A stretch of 64,000 nt of DNA from Streptomyces formicae (lineage in GTDB: Bacteria; Actinomycetota; Actinomycetes; Streptomycetales; Streptomycetaceae). Position 1 is the stretch's first letter, and the number at the start of each line of letters is the position of its first letter. The position numbers were made by a program, and so were the translations under genes. The notes under the pieces are model-generated. The model did not search any database. It worked only from the letters and a program-made list of their open reading frames with translations, and had not been told where the DNA came from. Shown here in pieces: positions 1 through 8,628 of this stretch. The stretch spans positions 4,216,001 through 4,280,000 of the forward strand of contig NZ_CP071872.1 in the NCBI RefSeq assembly GCF_022647665.1, read 5' to 3'.

Positions 1-18
1 GCTGCACACCGGCGTCAG

Positions 19-66
19 CCGGTGCTTGGTGCGCACCTCCGCAACGGGGTGCGCACCAAGCACCGG
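19..66 (-). terminator. Strong hairpin terminator of the SH3-like gene
   Basis: Two perfectly complementary 18-bp arms (19-36 and 49-66) enclose a 12-nt loop. The structure starts 4 bp beyond the stop codon of the leftward gene that ends at 71, which is where an intrinsic terminator is expected. There is no U-tract, as is common in actinobacteria. It could also stop rightward transcription entering from outside the window. Confidence 0.75.
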
Positions 67-70
67 TGGC

Positions 71-451
71 TCAGCCGACGCTGGGCACCATCCTCAGCCC
101 GGTGGCGGAGGGCGGCCAGCAGAAGGGGACCGCAGCGGAGTTGCGGACGTAGCGGGCGGTCACCCACTCTCCGGATTGGAGGCGGTACCAGATCTGGTTC
201 CCGCCGATGACCTGAGCGCGGACCTTGCAGGTGATGTTCACGCTCGCACCGGGCCGCAGCAACGTGCCTCCGGGTTGTGAGTCGGTTGACGGGACAGTGC
301 GGACGTTGAGCGGCGAGGTGGAGACGACCTGGCCGCGGACGGTGGCCTGCAGAGCGCCGCCGCCGGCGGCGGCCGGGGAAGCGGCCACAAGCGGTAACGC
401 GAGTGCGGCGGCAGAAGCTCCGACCGCTAACAAGACCTTACGAGAGATCAC
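71..451 (-). CDS. Secreted SH3-like domain protein
   Basis: This is a 126-residue exported protein. A signal peptide covers about residues 1-29 (Arg-Lys, then a hydrophobic Ala/Leu core ending in SPAAAG). The mature part reads like a bacterial SH3 (SH3_3-type) fold: a PLNVRTVPSTDS segment, then QIWYRLQSGEWVTARYVRNS, the usual 'W-Y-x-V ... G-W-V ... Y-V' ending. Two cysteines (in ITCKV and VPFCW) could form a disulfide. The start is GTG at 451, preceded on the coding strand by a GGAAGGAA ribosome-binding site. SH3 domains of this type usually bind cell-wall peptides, so a wall-associated role is inferred. It stands alone, with a strong terminator directly after the stop. Confidence 0.8.
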   Translation of the reverse strand: MISRKVLLAVGASAAALALPLVAASPAAAGGGALQATVRGQVVSTSPLNVRTVPSTDSQPGGTLLRPGASVNITCKVRAQVIGGNQIWYRLQSGEWVTARYVRNSAAVPFCWPPSATGLRMVPSVG

Positions 452-1218
452 AGAGCTGTTCCTTCCGGTATTTCAGGGAACCAAGCGGGGGGGGTGAGAT
501 ATCGGCATGACATCTGGTCTGCCGGTGTGAGATGGGAGCTTCTGCCTGGTGCTGTGCAGGCCCACTACGGAAAGGCCGGGACTGAGGCGCGTTTCCGCAG
601 AACCAACCTGTTCGTGTTCGGCGGAGGTGACAAGTCCTTCTGCGCTGAGTGGAGCACAAAGTCCACCCCCGCACGGGGATGCCTGGTCCTTGTGACCGGA
701 CACTCGCCTGCTGTGTCTCCGTTTCGACGTGCCCGCGAAAGCCTCGAGTCCACTTTCGTTCTCACCTGCTTCGCTGCGCCGTGGCTGTCGGCCGGCTCCG
801 CCCGGCATCGCTGCCGCACACTCGGCAACTCCTGCCGCCAGGAACTGAGTTCTTTGCTGAAACGAAGGGATCGCGCCGCACCTGCTGCCCTGTCGCAGAC
901 CTGCTGGAGCGGGCCCGTCACGGCTCTATTACTGGTACCGGAGGTCTCGATAACTTTGTGTTCTGGGTGGCTGGTCGGGGTGCGCTCTAACAGCCCACTG
1001 CCCAGCGATAACGTCAACCCCCGCTGGCCACGCCTTACTCGGTAATCACCCCGAAACCACAGCACCCCCACACCCCCGCACCACACCACCCGCCATAACC
1101 ACGGCGAAGACACCAGTCGGCACCAATTGAAACCCCCACGATTACTGTGTTCCGCTTCTCCCGTACCGATCTTGGACCCGCACCCTCATACCGGGCCCAC
1201 CAACCAGGGAGAAGCTCC
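452..1218. other. Gene-free stretch
   Basis: This stretch between the divergent SH3-like and Cro/C1-type genes should carry both promoters. The open frames in it have Arg/Ser-rich random composition and resemble no family I know. From about 1050 the + strand becomes strongly A/C-rich, a skew that continues into the next gene. Confidence 0.6.
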
Positions 1219-1584
1219 ATGCGTATCCGTGACAGCCGACGCTTCACCGAACTCCTCAGACTCCAATCACTCTCCCAACGCAAACTCGCCGACATCGCCC
1301 ACGTATCCCAAGCCTTCATCTCCCTCCTCGCACACGGACGCCGCGGAGCCCGCCCCGAAACCGCCTGGCGCATCGCCACAGCACTCGGCGTCCTCACCGA
1401 AGAACTCTTCAGCACCACCACCGCAGCCCCCACCACACCCATCCCCGCACCCACACCCACACCCACACCCACCGCAACCCACTTCGCCCGCCACAAACTC
1501 AGCAAAGACCGCCGCCCCACACGAACCCACCGCCCCCGAACCCACCGCCCCACCCCCTGCACCACCCACCAAGCCGCAGCCTGA
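1219..1584 (+). CDS. XRE/Cro-C1 family DNA-binding protein
   Basis: This is a small helix-turn-helix regulator of about 121 residues. Residues 1-60 form an HTH_3 domain: LSQRKLADIAHVSQAFISLL is helix-turn-helix, followed by GRRGARPETAWRIATALGV. The tail is a low-complexity Thr/Pro-rich sequence (repeated PTPT, then basic THRPRTHRP) that looks disordered. I chose ATG at 1219 because GGGAGAAG lies 5-10 bp upstream and the domain begins immediately; an earlier in-frame GTG at 1147 has no such support. The 3' half is written almost entirely with A and C on the sense strand, unlike the HTH-coding part, so the tail may be a later extension. The target is unknown. Confidence 0.75.
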   Translation: MRIRDSRRFTELLRLQSLSQRKLADIAHVSQAFISLLAHGRRGARPETAWRIATALGVLTEELFSTTTAAPTTPIPAPTPTPTPTATHFARHKLSKDRRPTRTHRPRTHRPTPCTTHQAAA

Positions 1585-1908
1585 CACCCAGCGGCCCCAT
1601 ATGTTCGAACGAGGGGCCTCCCAGACGGCATCGGCGCCAGTGCCCCGTCTGCGGACCGCGCCTGGCAACCGCCGGCGAATGCCGTCCCGCGCCTGACTCG
1701 GCCGACCGATATATCTCTGGCGGTCGCGTATCCGGCCGGCAAGCTGCCCCCGGGTGGACACACTCCGGCCGATCCCCGACAGCGGCTCCCCCGCCGGCAG
1801 GCGCACCGGTCGTCGACGGCTTCGGAAGCTGCTCGAGAGCATCGGTGCTCCGACCGCTCGCGCCGGCCCTGCAGCGCCGCCCTTCTTCGCAGCAGAACGG
1901 ATACAGCC
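1585..1908. other. Gene-free stretch
   Basis: No credible reading frame is visible. The stretch presumably holds the promoter of the beta-lactamase-like gene. I could not identify convincing -35/-10 boxes. Confidence 0.5.
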
Positions 1909-2835
1909 ATGCTCACCGTTCCCTTACCGCTACGTGCCCGCTGCCGCGACCTCGTCGCCGGCGTCGCCGCGTTCCTGATCAGCTTCTATGCGTCAGCCAC
2001 TCCGCCGGCGGCCTCTCACCGGGAAGAGGCCCGTGCCACTTCCCCGCCCGCCGCCCAGGCACGCATCTGCACATCGGCACAACCCCAACTCGCCCGACAG
2101 CTGGAGCGGAACCTCCATCGCACGCTGTCGCAGAACGCCGGATCGGTAGCTGTCGCGCTTCAGGACGAACACACGCATACGCACTGTGCCTTTCGCTCCC
2201 GGGTACCGTTCGACTCCGCCAGCGTGGTGAAGGTGACCGTCCTGGGCGCGCTGCTCCACCAGACCTCCCTGGCCCGCCGGTCACTGACCGCCGAAGAGCG
2301 CCAGCTGGCCGCGAGCATGATCACCCATTCCGACAACGCGGCAACCAGCGTGCTGTGGAACCGTATCGGCCGCTCCGGGCTGGAGCTGTTCGCTCGCGCG
2401 GCGGGTATGCACTCCACACGGTTCGGCCCCGGCGGTCTGTGGGGGCTGACCCAGATCACCGCGGAAGATCAACTGGCCCTGCTCGCCCTGCTCAGGACGC
2501 GTAATGCCGTCCTTGACGACACGGCACGCTCATACGCGACGAACCTGATGAGGCACGTAGTGCCTGAACAACGCTGGGGAGTCACGGCGGGGTTTCCCGG
2601 ATCCTCTCCGGCCGCGGTGAAGAACGGCTGGCTTCCACGCTCCCAGCGCCAATGGCGGGTTCACAGCATCGGCACCTTCCACGCCGAAGGCGCCTCCTAC
2701 TCCCTGGTGATCCTCAGCGACGGCAACCGCCTGTTCTCCCAGGGGAAGGACTCCATCGAAGAACTGGCCCGAGTCATCCACGAGGGCCTCGAGAAGTACC
2801 GGAAGAACACACACTACGAACTCGCGTCCAAGTGA
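1909..2835 (+). CDS. Class A beta-lactamase-like serine hydrolase (exported)
   Basis: This 308-residue protein belongs to the penicillin-binding/class A beta-lactamase fold. A hydrophobic N-terminal segment (about 15-30, LVAGVAAFLISFYASA) serves as signal peptide or anchor. The nucleophile motif is S105-V-V-K108, the second motif is S142-D-N144, and the KTG-equivalent is K239-N-G241, which departs from the usual KTG/KSG. I see no clear omega-loop ExxLN glutamate, so true beta-lactamase activity is doubtful. Relatives of this type in Streptomyces are usually annotated only as 'serine hydrolase', and a peptidoglycan or D,D-peptidase-like role is equally possible. The Shine-Dalgarno sequence before ATG 1909 is weak. 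Gene-free DNA surrounds it, so context gives no help. Confidence 0.8.
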   Translation: MLTVPLPLRARCRDLVAGVAAFLISFYASATPPAASHREEARATSPPAAQARICTSAQPQLARQLERNLHRTLSQNAGSVAVALQDEHTHTHCAFRSRVPFDSASVVKVTVLGALLHQTSLARRSLTAEERQLAASMITHSDNAATSVLWNRIGRSGLELFARAAGMHSTRFGPGGLWGLTQITAEDQLALLALLRTRNAVLDDTARSYATNLMRHVVPEQRWGVTAGFPGSSPAAVKNGWLPRSQRQWRVHSIGTFHAEGASYSLVILSDGNRLFSQGKDSIEELARVIHEGLEKYRKNTHYELASK

Positions 2836-5280
2836 ACTCGCCCCCTGCCGCCGCGGCCAGGAACGGGCCAGTCCCGTGCGGGGCGGCGGGGCATCGACAT
2901 CGCAGCATAGGATCCGCTCCAAGGCCCCCTGTCGCGCCGGCCGCACTCCGGCGAGGCAGGGGGGCGCGGGCGCGAAGCTGGGCCGATCCCGTGCGTGAAT
3001 CACCTGAAAAAGAGGGGGCGGGAGCCTCTGGTACGGCGGGTTGCTCCTGAGGAGTGGTGTACGGCTCCCGCCTGATCCGGGCGCTTGTCCCGGCGCCGGA
3101 GCGAGTGCCCGGATCAACAACAACCAGCGACCGCCAGCTGATCTTCAGCATGCCGAAGGGCCGGAAGAGATCAGCACATTGACCGCACCAGACAATGCGC
3201 CCCCGCACGCCCTCAGAACGAGACCGCCGAGTGGCCGCCGGCACACCACTCCAGCAAACGCGGCCGTACGGCAATCGCGTTGATGATGACGAGGTCACAG
3301 CTCTGTTCTGCTGTGACCTCGTTGTGTGCGGTGACTGCGGCAGGCCTGGTGCCGGGGGCCGCGGGCCGCGCCAGAGGGACCAGCGACCAGCTCGGACGTG
3401 CGCGGCGGCGTGTGGATCCCGCCCGGGGCAGCCTGTCGCCCATCACCTCGGCCGGTTGAGGCTTCGTGGCAGAGCCGCCCTCGTCGGCCATCGGTCCGGT
3501 CGGTCAGCATGCGACCGGGTCGGCGGCCTCATCACTCCTGCGCCGGCGGGCACGAACGTGGTTCTCAGCGCTTCCTGGGCTGTTGGGTGGCGCACGGTCA
3601 CCGATAAGGGCAGGACAGACGCGGGAGAGCAGAGTCCCTCAGCGCAGAGGGGAGGGGCCTTCGCCCGCGGGGCGCCGCACGACGGCGCCGTACGCGGCCA
3701 CCGGACCGGCGTGGACTGGGAGACGACCAGAGCAGGACACCGGAGCCGGTCCGCCGCGCCGGAACGGGCTGCAAGGCGGTCGGTGGGCGCAGGAAAGGGG
3801 CGACAGAGCGGGGCATGCCGCGGTGAGGCTGCCTTCGGCGAGGACGTGCGTCGAGCCCGTGCACCGCTTCGCAGGCGCAGCCATGCCCCGGACCACCCGG
3901 GTGGGGTGGGCGTCCGGGGTGAGCGGCGTGCGTTGTCCGGCACGCCCGAGGGTGCCACGGGCGTGCCGGGACGTCACCTGGCGGGGCCGGAAACCGGCCT
4001 TTCAGCAGGAGGAGTTGCCCTCCGAGGGTCTTGTCTCCGAGGTCTTGTCTACGAGGATCCGTGTCCGCGGTAGGGACAACTGCCTGGGACAGCAGCACCC
4101 GGCTTGCGCGCCTTTCGGTCACCGGGGCAGGGTGTGAGTCGTTCTCGTGCGCGCGCCGGACCGCTCGGGCCGCAGGTCTGCGGCTGCGTTGCTCTCCGAT
4201 AGGCGGGGGGGATTCCCTTGGCCGGGCAGTTCTGACCCGTGCCGGAGGGGGCCTGCTGTTCGCAGCCACGGAAGCGAGATGTTCCGAGTCCTTGATGGTG
4301 GGCCCGACGGGTTGCATGGTCAGGTCGGCGGACACAAGAGCGATGCATCTGTGATGGGTACCTTATGCGTCGGGCAGCTGCTGATCATCTACGGCCGGAT
4401 CGGGCAGTTCAGCTGGCTGCTGGGGAATCGGAGTCGGCCTGTTCGGCCTCTTCTGGGACACGTAGGGAGTCGTGAGGCTCACACCTCACCGCCTGCATAC
4501 GCGAGTTGGGGCAAACGTCGGCAGGAGCGGCAAAACCAGCGGCTGAAGCGCTGCTCGCCTGGTGCGGCGATACCAAGTGCAGGTCTGCGGCTCCCTGTCA
4601 GGTCCAAAGGCTTCGGTTACCGGGAAGGCCATCACATTCATGCTGCCGATTTCAACCGCCGCCTCCCGTCGCCTTGCACCGCGGTAATCGGCCGCAACCC
4701 GGTTGCGCGCCACGGCATCAAGCCGGTACTGCCGTAAGGCCCTCACGGCGGGGCGAGTGGAGGAATTCACAGTTATCGCGCCGGGTTCCCTCCGATGGAG
4801 TCCTGGAAAGGAAGCATCCGCCGGCAACCGGCCCCGCGGGACGGAAGGGGACACGGCAGGCCAACTGAGCTCGCCCGGAAAGCCCTTCGCCTCTTTTGCC
4901 TGACCGCCAAGCGACTGATTCCGCAAGGACTGCCGCCGCACAACGACCACACGGTTTCAATCCGGCGAGAGTCAATTGCGATGATCGCCGGGAATTCCGA
5001 GGAGCCGCGTCGAGGCAACGGGGCGTCGCGCCGGGCGGAGGGCGGCACTTGATCCACAGCGCCTCGTCCGCCTGCGGAAATTCTACGGTATCCGCGCGCG
5101 GCAGGTCCGCGCCCGCAGGACAGCCGGGCGGCCGCTCGCCCAGCGCCCGAAGCCGGTATCCGCGATGCCTTCCTCACGCCCTGTCTCCCGTCCGCCCCTG
5201 CCCCGGAGCCTCTCGTGATGCCGGCGGCTCCCCTGACCGGCACCCGGGCGGGGTGTCGGCACGCACCACCAGGCGTGCCC
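2836..5280. other. Long gene-free stretch (about 2.4 kb)
   Basis: Several frames are open here on both strands only because stops are rare in GC-rich DNA. Their translations are Arg/Gly/Pro/Ala-rich without domains, and none has a good ribosome-binding site with matching codon use. The only structured features I see are the perfect hairpin at 3289-3322 and a short direct repeat of a TCTTGTCT-containing unit near 4025-4060. It may be decayed coding sequence. Confidence 0.55.
3289..3322. other. Orphan perfect hairpin
   Basis: The 13-bp arms 3289-3301 and 3310-3322 are perfectly complementary around an 8-nt loop (TCTGTTCT). The right arm is followed by a short T/G-rich run. It has the shape of a transcription terminator, but the nearest gene that could use it on the + strand ends 450 bp upstream. 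It may belong to an untranslated RNA or a vanished gene. Confidence 0.5.
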
Positions 5281-5302
5281 GATTTAGATAGTTATGAACT
5301 TC

Positions 5303-5328
5303 TTGACAATATTTTCCATGGAATGTCA
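5303..5328 (+). promoter_or_regulatory. AT-rich probable promoter/operator of the Rpf-like gene
   Basis: A short A/T-rich island (about 5281-5330) stands out in GC-rich surroundings. It contains TTGACA at 5303-5308, the 10-bp palindrome TTCCATGGAA at 5314-5323, and an inverted TGACA/TGTCA pair at 5304-5308 and 5324-5328. The TTGACA could be a -35 box, but I see no good -10 box at the standard distance. The nested palindromes suggest a repressor or activator site. The proposed start codon lies about 190 bp downstream, which implies a long 5' leader. Confidence 0.4.
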
Positions 5329-5453
5329 GGATCGGCCTGCATGTCGCCCTCACGGTCCGTCAGTTCGGACGCGACGTGCTCCGGCGCCGGCCCGTCTCCC
5401 AGGGCCACGACCGGCGATGTGACGCGTACGGCTTCTCCCGACGCGGCACTCAT

Positions 5454-5501
5454 CCCGTTCCCCGCCGTTCACCGGCGGGGAACGGGCGTCCCCCCGTTCC
5501 C
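5454..5501 (+). promoter_or_regulatory. Possible attenuator: two mutually exclusive hairpins before the Rpf-like gene
   Basis: Hairpin 1 pairs 5454-5467 with 5473-5486 (14 perfect bp, 5-nt loop). The strand GGGAACGGG (5478-5486) can instead pair with a second CCCGTTCCC at 5493-5501 (9 bp, 6-nt loop), ending 4 nt before the AAGGAG ribosome-binding site (5506-5511). The two folds cannot coexist, so the leader could switch ribosome access. Some Streptomyces rpf genes are known to have c-di-AMP (ydaO-type) riboswitch leaders, but I did not recognise that aptamer here. Confidence 0.45.
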
Positions 5502-5518
5502 TGTCAAGGAGTTCTGCT

Positions 5519-6091
5519 TTGTTCACCTCACCCCCGTTTTCCGGGCTCCGGCGCCGTCTGCGCACGGCCACGACCGCTGTCGTCCTCGCCTGCGCCGTGA
5601 GCGCCCCCACGAGTGCGGGCACCGCACAAGCGGCGCCACAGCACGTCTGGGAGGATCTCGCCGCCTGCGAAAGCAGCGGCAACTGGCGCGCCAATACCGG
5701 CAACGGCTTCTACGGAGGGCTGCAGTTCACCCCGTCGACCTGGCGGGGACACGGAGGTACCCGCTTCGCTCCCCGTGCCGATCTGGCATCGCCCGCCGAG
5801 CAGATCTCGGTCGCCAAGCGCGTTCTGCGACACCAGGGCTGGGGTGCCTGGCCCGTATGCTCGCGCCGTCTGGCCCCCAAGGCCCGCGCAACAGCCCGGG
5901 GCCCGGTGCCGGCCGTTCCCCACGCCCCGGCCGCACGCAGGACCTACCGCGTACAGCCCGGCGACACCCTGAACGGCATCGCTACCGCCCACCGCGTGCC
6001 CGGAGGATGGCATGCCCTGTACGGCACCAACCTCGACACCATCGCGCACCCTGACGTGATCTACCCCGGTCAGGTCCTGCGTCTGACGTGA
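5519..6091 (+). CDS. Resuscitation-promoting-factor-like wall hydrolase with LysM
   Basis: This is a 190-residue secreted protein with a signal peptide (about 1-39, ending TAQAA). The transglycosylase-like Rpf domain covers about 42-115, beginning VWEDLAACESSGNW. Glu51 sits at the usual catalytic position, and Cys50 and Cys114 match the conserved disulfide. A basic Pro/Ala linker leads to a C-terminal LysM module (about 141-190, YRVQPGDTLNGIA to PGQVLRLT) that should anchor it to peptidoglycan. Family members cleave peptidoglycan glycan strands and promote spore germination or exit from dormancy. The start is TTG at 5519 with an excellent AAGGAG 7 nt upstream. The leader carries overlapping hairpins that suggest RNA-level control. 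Confidence 0.9.
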   Translation: MFTSPPFSGLRRRLRTATTAVVLACAVSAPTSAGTAQAAPQHVWEDLAACESSGNWRANTGNGFYGGLQFTPSTWRGHGGTRFAPRADLASPAEQISVAKRVLRHQGWGAWPVCSRRLAPKARATARGPVPAVPHAPAARRTYRVQPGDTLNGIATAHRVPGGWHALYGTNLDTIAHPDVIYPGQVLRLT

Positions 6092-6217
6092 CCCCACCCT
6101 GCCCGGGCGGAGCTCCGCCTGTTCTTCGTCCGGCGCTCCTGCGCCCCTCCCCCACGGCAAACCGTATGCCGCGCACCGATCCGATCGCTCACCGCCCCAA
6201 GCGGTCTCAGGGCGCGA

Positions 6218-6765
6218 TCATGGCCAGGGAGGCAGTCTCCGCATCGCCGGCGTCACCCCCATGCCGATGCCGACGATGCTGCCCGTCCTGGGCAGCGACT
6301 GCGCCGGCACCTCGGCACAGACGAGCACGACGTACCAGTGCTTGCCCTCGCGCTTGACCTCGCGCTTGACCGAGACCGTCCTGACCCGGCCTCGTACGGG
6401 CCGGTGCCGATGCACCCGGACGTGCCCAACACCTCGCAGGCGTACGCGGGTCTGTGCATTGTGCGGGGTGGAATCCCACCGGCAGCCGTCCCCGTCCTTC
6501 GGGAAGGTCACGGTGTCGAAGTGGCCGATGCCCTTGAACCGGGGGTATCCGGGTGTCCGGCCGGCCCTGACCCGGCGGAAGAACACGGCGAACGCCTTGT
6601 CCAACCGCCTCAACGCGCCTGCTGACCGGAGAACGGCCAGCGGCCCTGACGCTCCGGGTCGAACGCCCGGACCCCCTTGAGCTGCGCGGACTGGTGACCG
6701 TAGCGGACAGCGGTCCTCGAGACGTGCCGGTAGGCGTCACGCCGTTCCTGCAGCGCCCCGTTGCA
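6218..6765 (-). pseudogene. tnpB: TnpB (OrfB, RuvC-type nuclease) remnant
   Basis: The remnant starts inside the protein at about 6765 (NGALQERRDAYR, then QSAQLKGVRAFDPERQGRW). A stop or frameshift follows near 6613, and it resumes in a second frame with RRLDKAFAVFFRRVRAG, YPRFKG, TVTFPKDGDGCRW and HWYVVLVCAEVP, all typical of actinobacterial IS605 OrfB. The RuvC-I motif, normally GID-x-G, reads VGIGMG, so the catalytic aspartate is lost, and the frame ends about 12 residues later. The rest of the RuvC domain and the zinc finger are absent. It cannot encode an active RNA-guided nuclease. Confidence 0.8.
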
Positions 6766-7141
6766 GAGCGAGCAGCACCGATTCCGCGCTCACCGCGCCG
6801 GCCGATGCCGCGAGGTACGACGACGACCACAGCGTGGGCATGCGGCTCTTGAGGTGCCCGAACTGCGCCCGCAGCACGCGAGAGGTGAAGCCCTTGAACT
6901 GGTCGGCCACGTAGGAGACAGTGACTTCGGGTCGTGCCCGACGAACACGTGCACGCGGCCGGGCATCACCTCGAGCGCGATGATCTCCCACCCGCGCTCG
7001 TCCGCCCTGGCCCGGACCAGCTCCTCCAAGCCGGTCTGCGACCTGGCCGCCGAGGACCGGACAGCGGTACTTCGAGCACCACACCACGTGAAGCCCGAAG
7101 TCGTACACGCCGCCGGAGAACCGGCGAACCTTCCCTGTCAC
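6766..7141 (-). pseudogene. tnpA: TnpA (Y1/HUH transposase) remnant
   Basis: Reading leftward from about 7141, fragments in different frames match IS200 TnpA: GGVYDFGLHVVWCSKYRCPVL, then EELVRARADERGWEIIALEV, then QFKGFTSRVLRAQFGHLKSR and LWSSSYLAASAGAVSAES. At least two frameshifts separate them. The HUH metal motif, normally HVH, reads GRVHVFV, so its first histidine is gone, although the tyrosine segment SSSY is still present. The C-terminus is lost into the tnpB remnant. Confidence 0.8.
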
Positions 7142-7785
7142 AGCCACACGATCAATACACACGCGGCAGGTCCGGTACGGCGGAGAGGCGGTACAGGTGA
7201 ACGGTGCTGTCCCGTGCACCGAATCAAGGGCAGAGCAGCCCGGAGAAACCGTTCCCCACCCCGCCGAAGCAGGGCATCCCCTGGCTGGGTCGTGATGGGC
7301 TGCCCGGCCCGGCAGCGCCCCCCAGCAGATCAACGTCGAAGAAGCACGTGACGTCGTCCCACCGCGGACCAGCCGCCACGCCGTTCTGCCTGCGCCCCCT
7401 GCCCAGACCCGGCTTGACGAACCGCACAGGGCGCCCCGGCCCGATGACACCACCCCGAGGCATCCCGCACAACGCTCTGCGGGAGGCCTCGTGGCGGGGC
7501 GAGGATGCACCGGTGACGCCGCGGCCCGGCTGCTGCCGCGCCGGTACCGGTACCGGTACCGGTACCGGTACCGGTACCGGTGCCGGTACCGGTGCCGGCG
7601 CCGGCGCCGGTGCCGGTGCCGGCGAGTTCACCGGCGGCCGCCTGTGCCCGGTCCTTCCACGGTGCCGGCGCCGCGCGGCCCGGCTGCGGCCGGGGCGGGC
7701 CGTGAGCCCGTCACCACGCGGTCCGTCCGTGCCCGCGGCCGTACCCCGCAGGTACCGGCGCTGTGCGGGCCTTGGCCGTACGCCG
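7142..7785. other. Gene-free stretch with a hexanucleotide repeat
   Basis: This lies between the IS200/IS605 relic and the DUF1989 gene. No credible gene is present. Its main content is the (CCGGTA/CCGGTG)n tract at 7541-7623. Confidence 0.55.
7541..7623. repeat. Hexanucleotide tandem repeat (CCGGTA)n
   Basis: About 14 units of six bases drift from CCGGTA (left) to CCGGTG and CCGGCG (right). Each unit overlaps a KpnI-like GGTACC or GGTGCC palindrome, so the tract can also fold on itself. In two frames it would encode Val-Pro or Ala-Pro dipeptides, which explains the spurious open frames across it. Confidence 0.9.
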
Positions 7786-8628
7786 CTACAACCAGCTGCG
7801 CAGCCCCACGCCGCCCGGGTTGCTGTGGGCGGCGCGCTGCGGGGGCGGTGTCCAGCCTTCCAGCAGGGCGTCGTCGACCGCGTAGACCACGATCGCGATC
7901 GGGCGGCAGCCCTCGACGGGGGCGTGTGCGTACGGGCCCCACATGGGCACGGACATGTCGCCGCCGGGACAGGTGGACAGCGCGCACAGCAGATCGAGTT
8001 CGGCGAAGAACTCGAGGTAGTCGCCCGGCCGGGCCGGACACTCCTTCATGACGTACTGGTCGTGCTTGTTGAGGCCGGTGCAGTGGAAGACGCCCAGGAC
8101 GTCGTGTACGTCGAACTCGGTGAGGCCGTACGGCCGGACGGCGCGGACCAGGTTCGCGTGGCACTGGTCGTCCAGGACCCGGCCGGTGAGCAGGCGGTTG
8201 ACATAGAGGTCGCAGTGGGTGCCGAGCAGGTCGTGCACGCGCCCGCCGTCGCCGCCGGGACTGTAGCCGGCGAGCGTGTCCTTGGTGATCGTCAGCAGGG
8301 GGCGCAGGAAGGGAAGGCAGGACCACAGGCGGTCGTAGGTGCTCACGTGGGCGCGCTGGAGCTGGCGGGTGCGGGCCGCCCAGAAGCGCTCCCCCGCATC
8401 GTGCCGGTTCCACACGTTGAAGTCGCCGACCTGCGGGCCGTCCACGGTGATGATGCGGCACAAGTGACCGGCGGGAACTTCCCAGGCCCGACCGGAACAG
8501 GCCGGAACAATGAAGCTGTTCACGATCCTCCTGGCACCCGGTGTCGCCGAGATCCGGTCATACAGTTCCCTGTCGACATCGAGCGGGCCTCCCTGGGAGA
8601 CCTGGCAGGCGGGTTCGGTAACGGGCAT
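7786..8628 (-). CDS. DUF1989 / urea-carboxylase-associated family protein
   Basis: This 280-residue protein has the features of the DUF1989 family. It has an N-terminal barrel-like part (CRIITVDGPQVGDFNVWN), then RFWAARTRQLQRAHVSTYDRLW, HDLLGTHCDLY and FDVHDVLGVFHCTGLNK, and a conserved C-terminal stretch with the RPGDYLEFFAELDLLCALSTCPGGD-type core. The His and Cys residues in these segments are probably metal ligands. Family members are often near urea carboxylase/allophanate hydrolase genes and are implicated in amine or urea metabolism, but no such genes are nearby. I placed the start at 8628 (MPVTEP), preceded by GGAAAGAG; the frame stays open upstream without protein-like sequence. Confidence 0.85.
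   Translation of the reverse strand: MPVTEPACQVSQGGPLDVDRELYDRISATPGARRIVNSFIVPACSGRAWEVPAGHLCRIITVDGPQVGDFNVWNRHDAGERFWAARTRQLQRAHVSTYDRLWSCLPFLRPLLTITKDTLAGYSPGGDGGRVHDLLGTHCDLYVNRLLTGRVLDDQCHANLVRAVRPYGLTEFDVHDVLGVFHCTGLNKHDQYVMKECPARPGDYLEFFAELDLLCALSTCPGGDMSVPMWGPYAHAPVEGCRPIAIVVYAVDDALLEGWTPPPQRAAHSNPGGVGLRSWL

Larger units (their letters stand above)
6218..7141 (-). mobile_element. Degraded IS200/IS605-family element
   Basis: Remnants of tnpA and tnpB lie head to tail on the minus strand in the family's usual order. Both genes are frameshifted, the junction between them is deleted so that the last recognisable tnpA codons run straight into internal tnpB codons, and tnpB is cut off at its first catalytic motif. 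I could not define the hairpin ends, so the borders are those of the coding remnants only. Confidence 0.75.

Noticed and set aside
1..66. Hairpin at the left edge considered as a telomere-type or attachment-site palindrome
   Set aside because: It is a single perfect hairpin placed directly behind a stop codon, with none of the packed palindrome series of Streptomyces telomeres. A terminator explains it.
3195..4073. 292-codon + strand frame and its minus-strand counterparts
   Set aside because: Gly/Arg/Ala-rich composition, no ribosome-binding site, no recognisable motif, and all frames are similarly open.
4600..5250. Search for a ydaO (c-di-AMP) aptamer upstream of the Rpf-like gene
   Set aside because: I could not match the conserved segments of that aptamer by eye; a covariance-model scan would decide.
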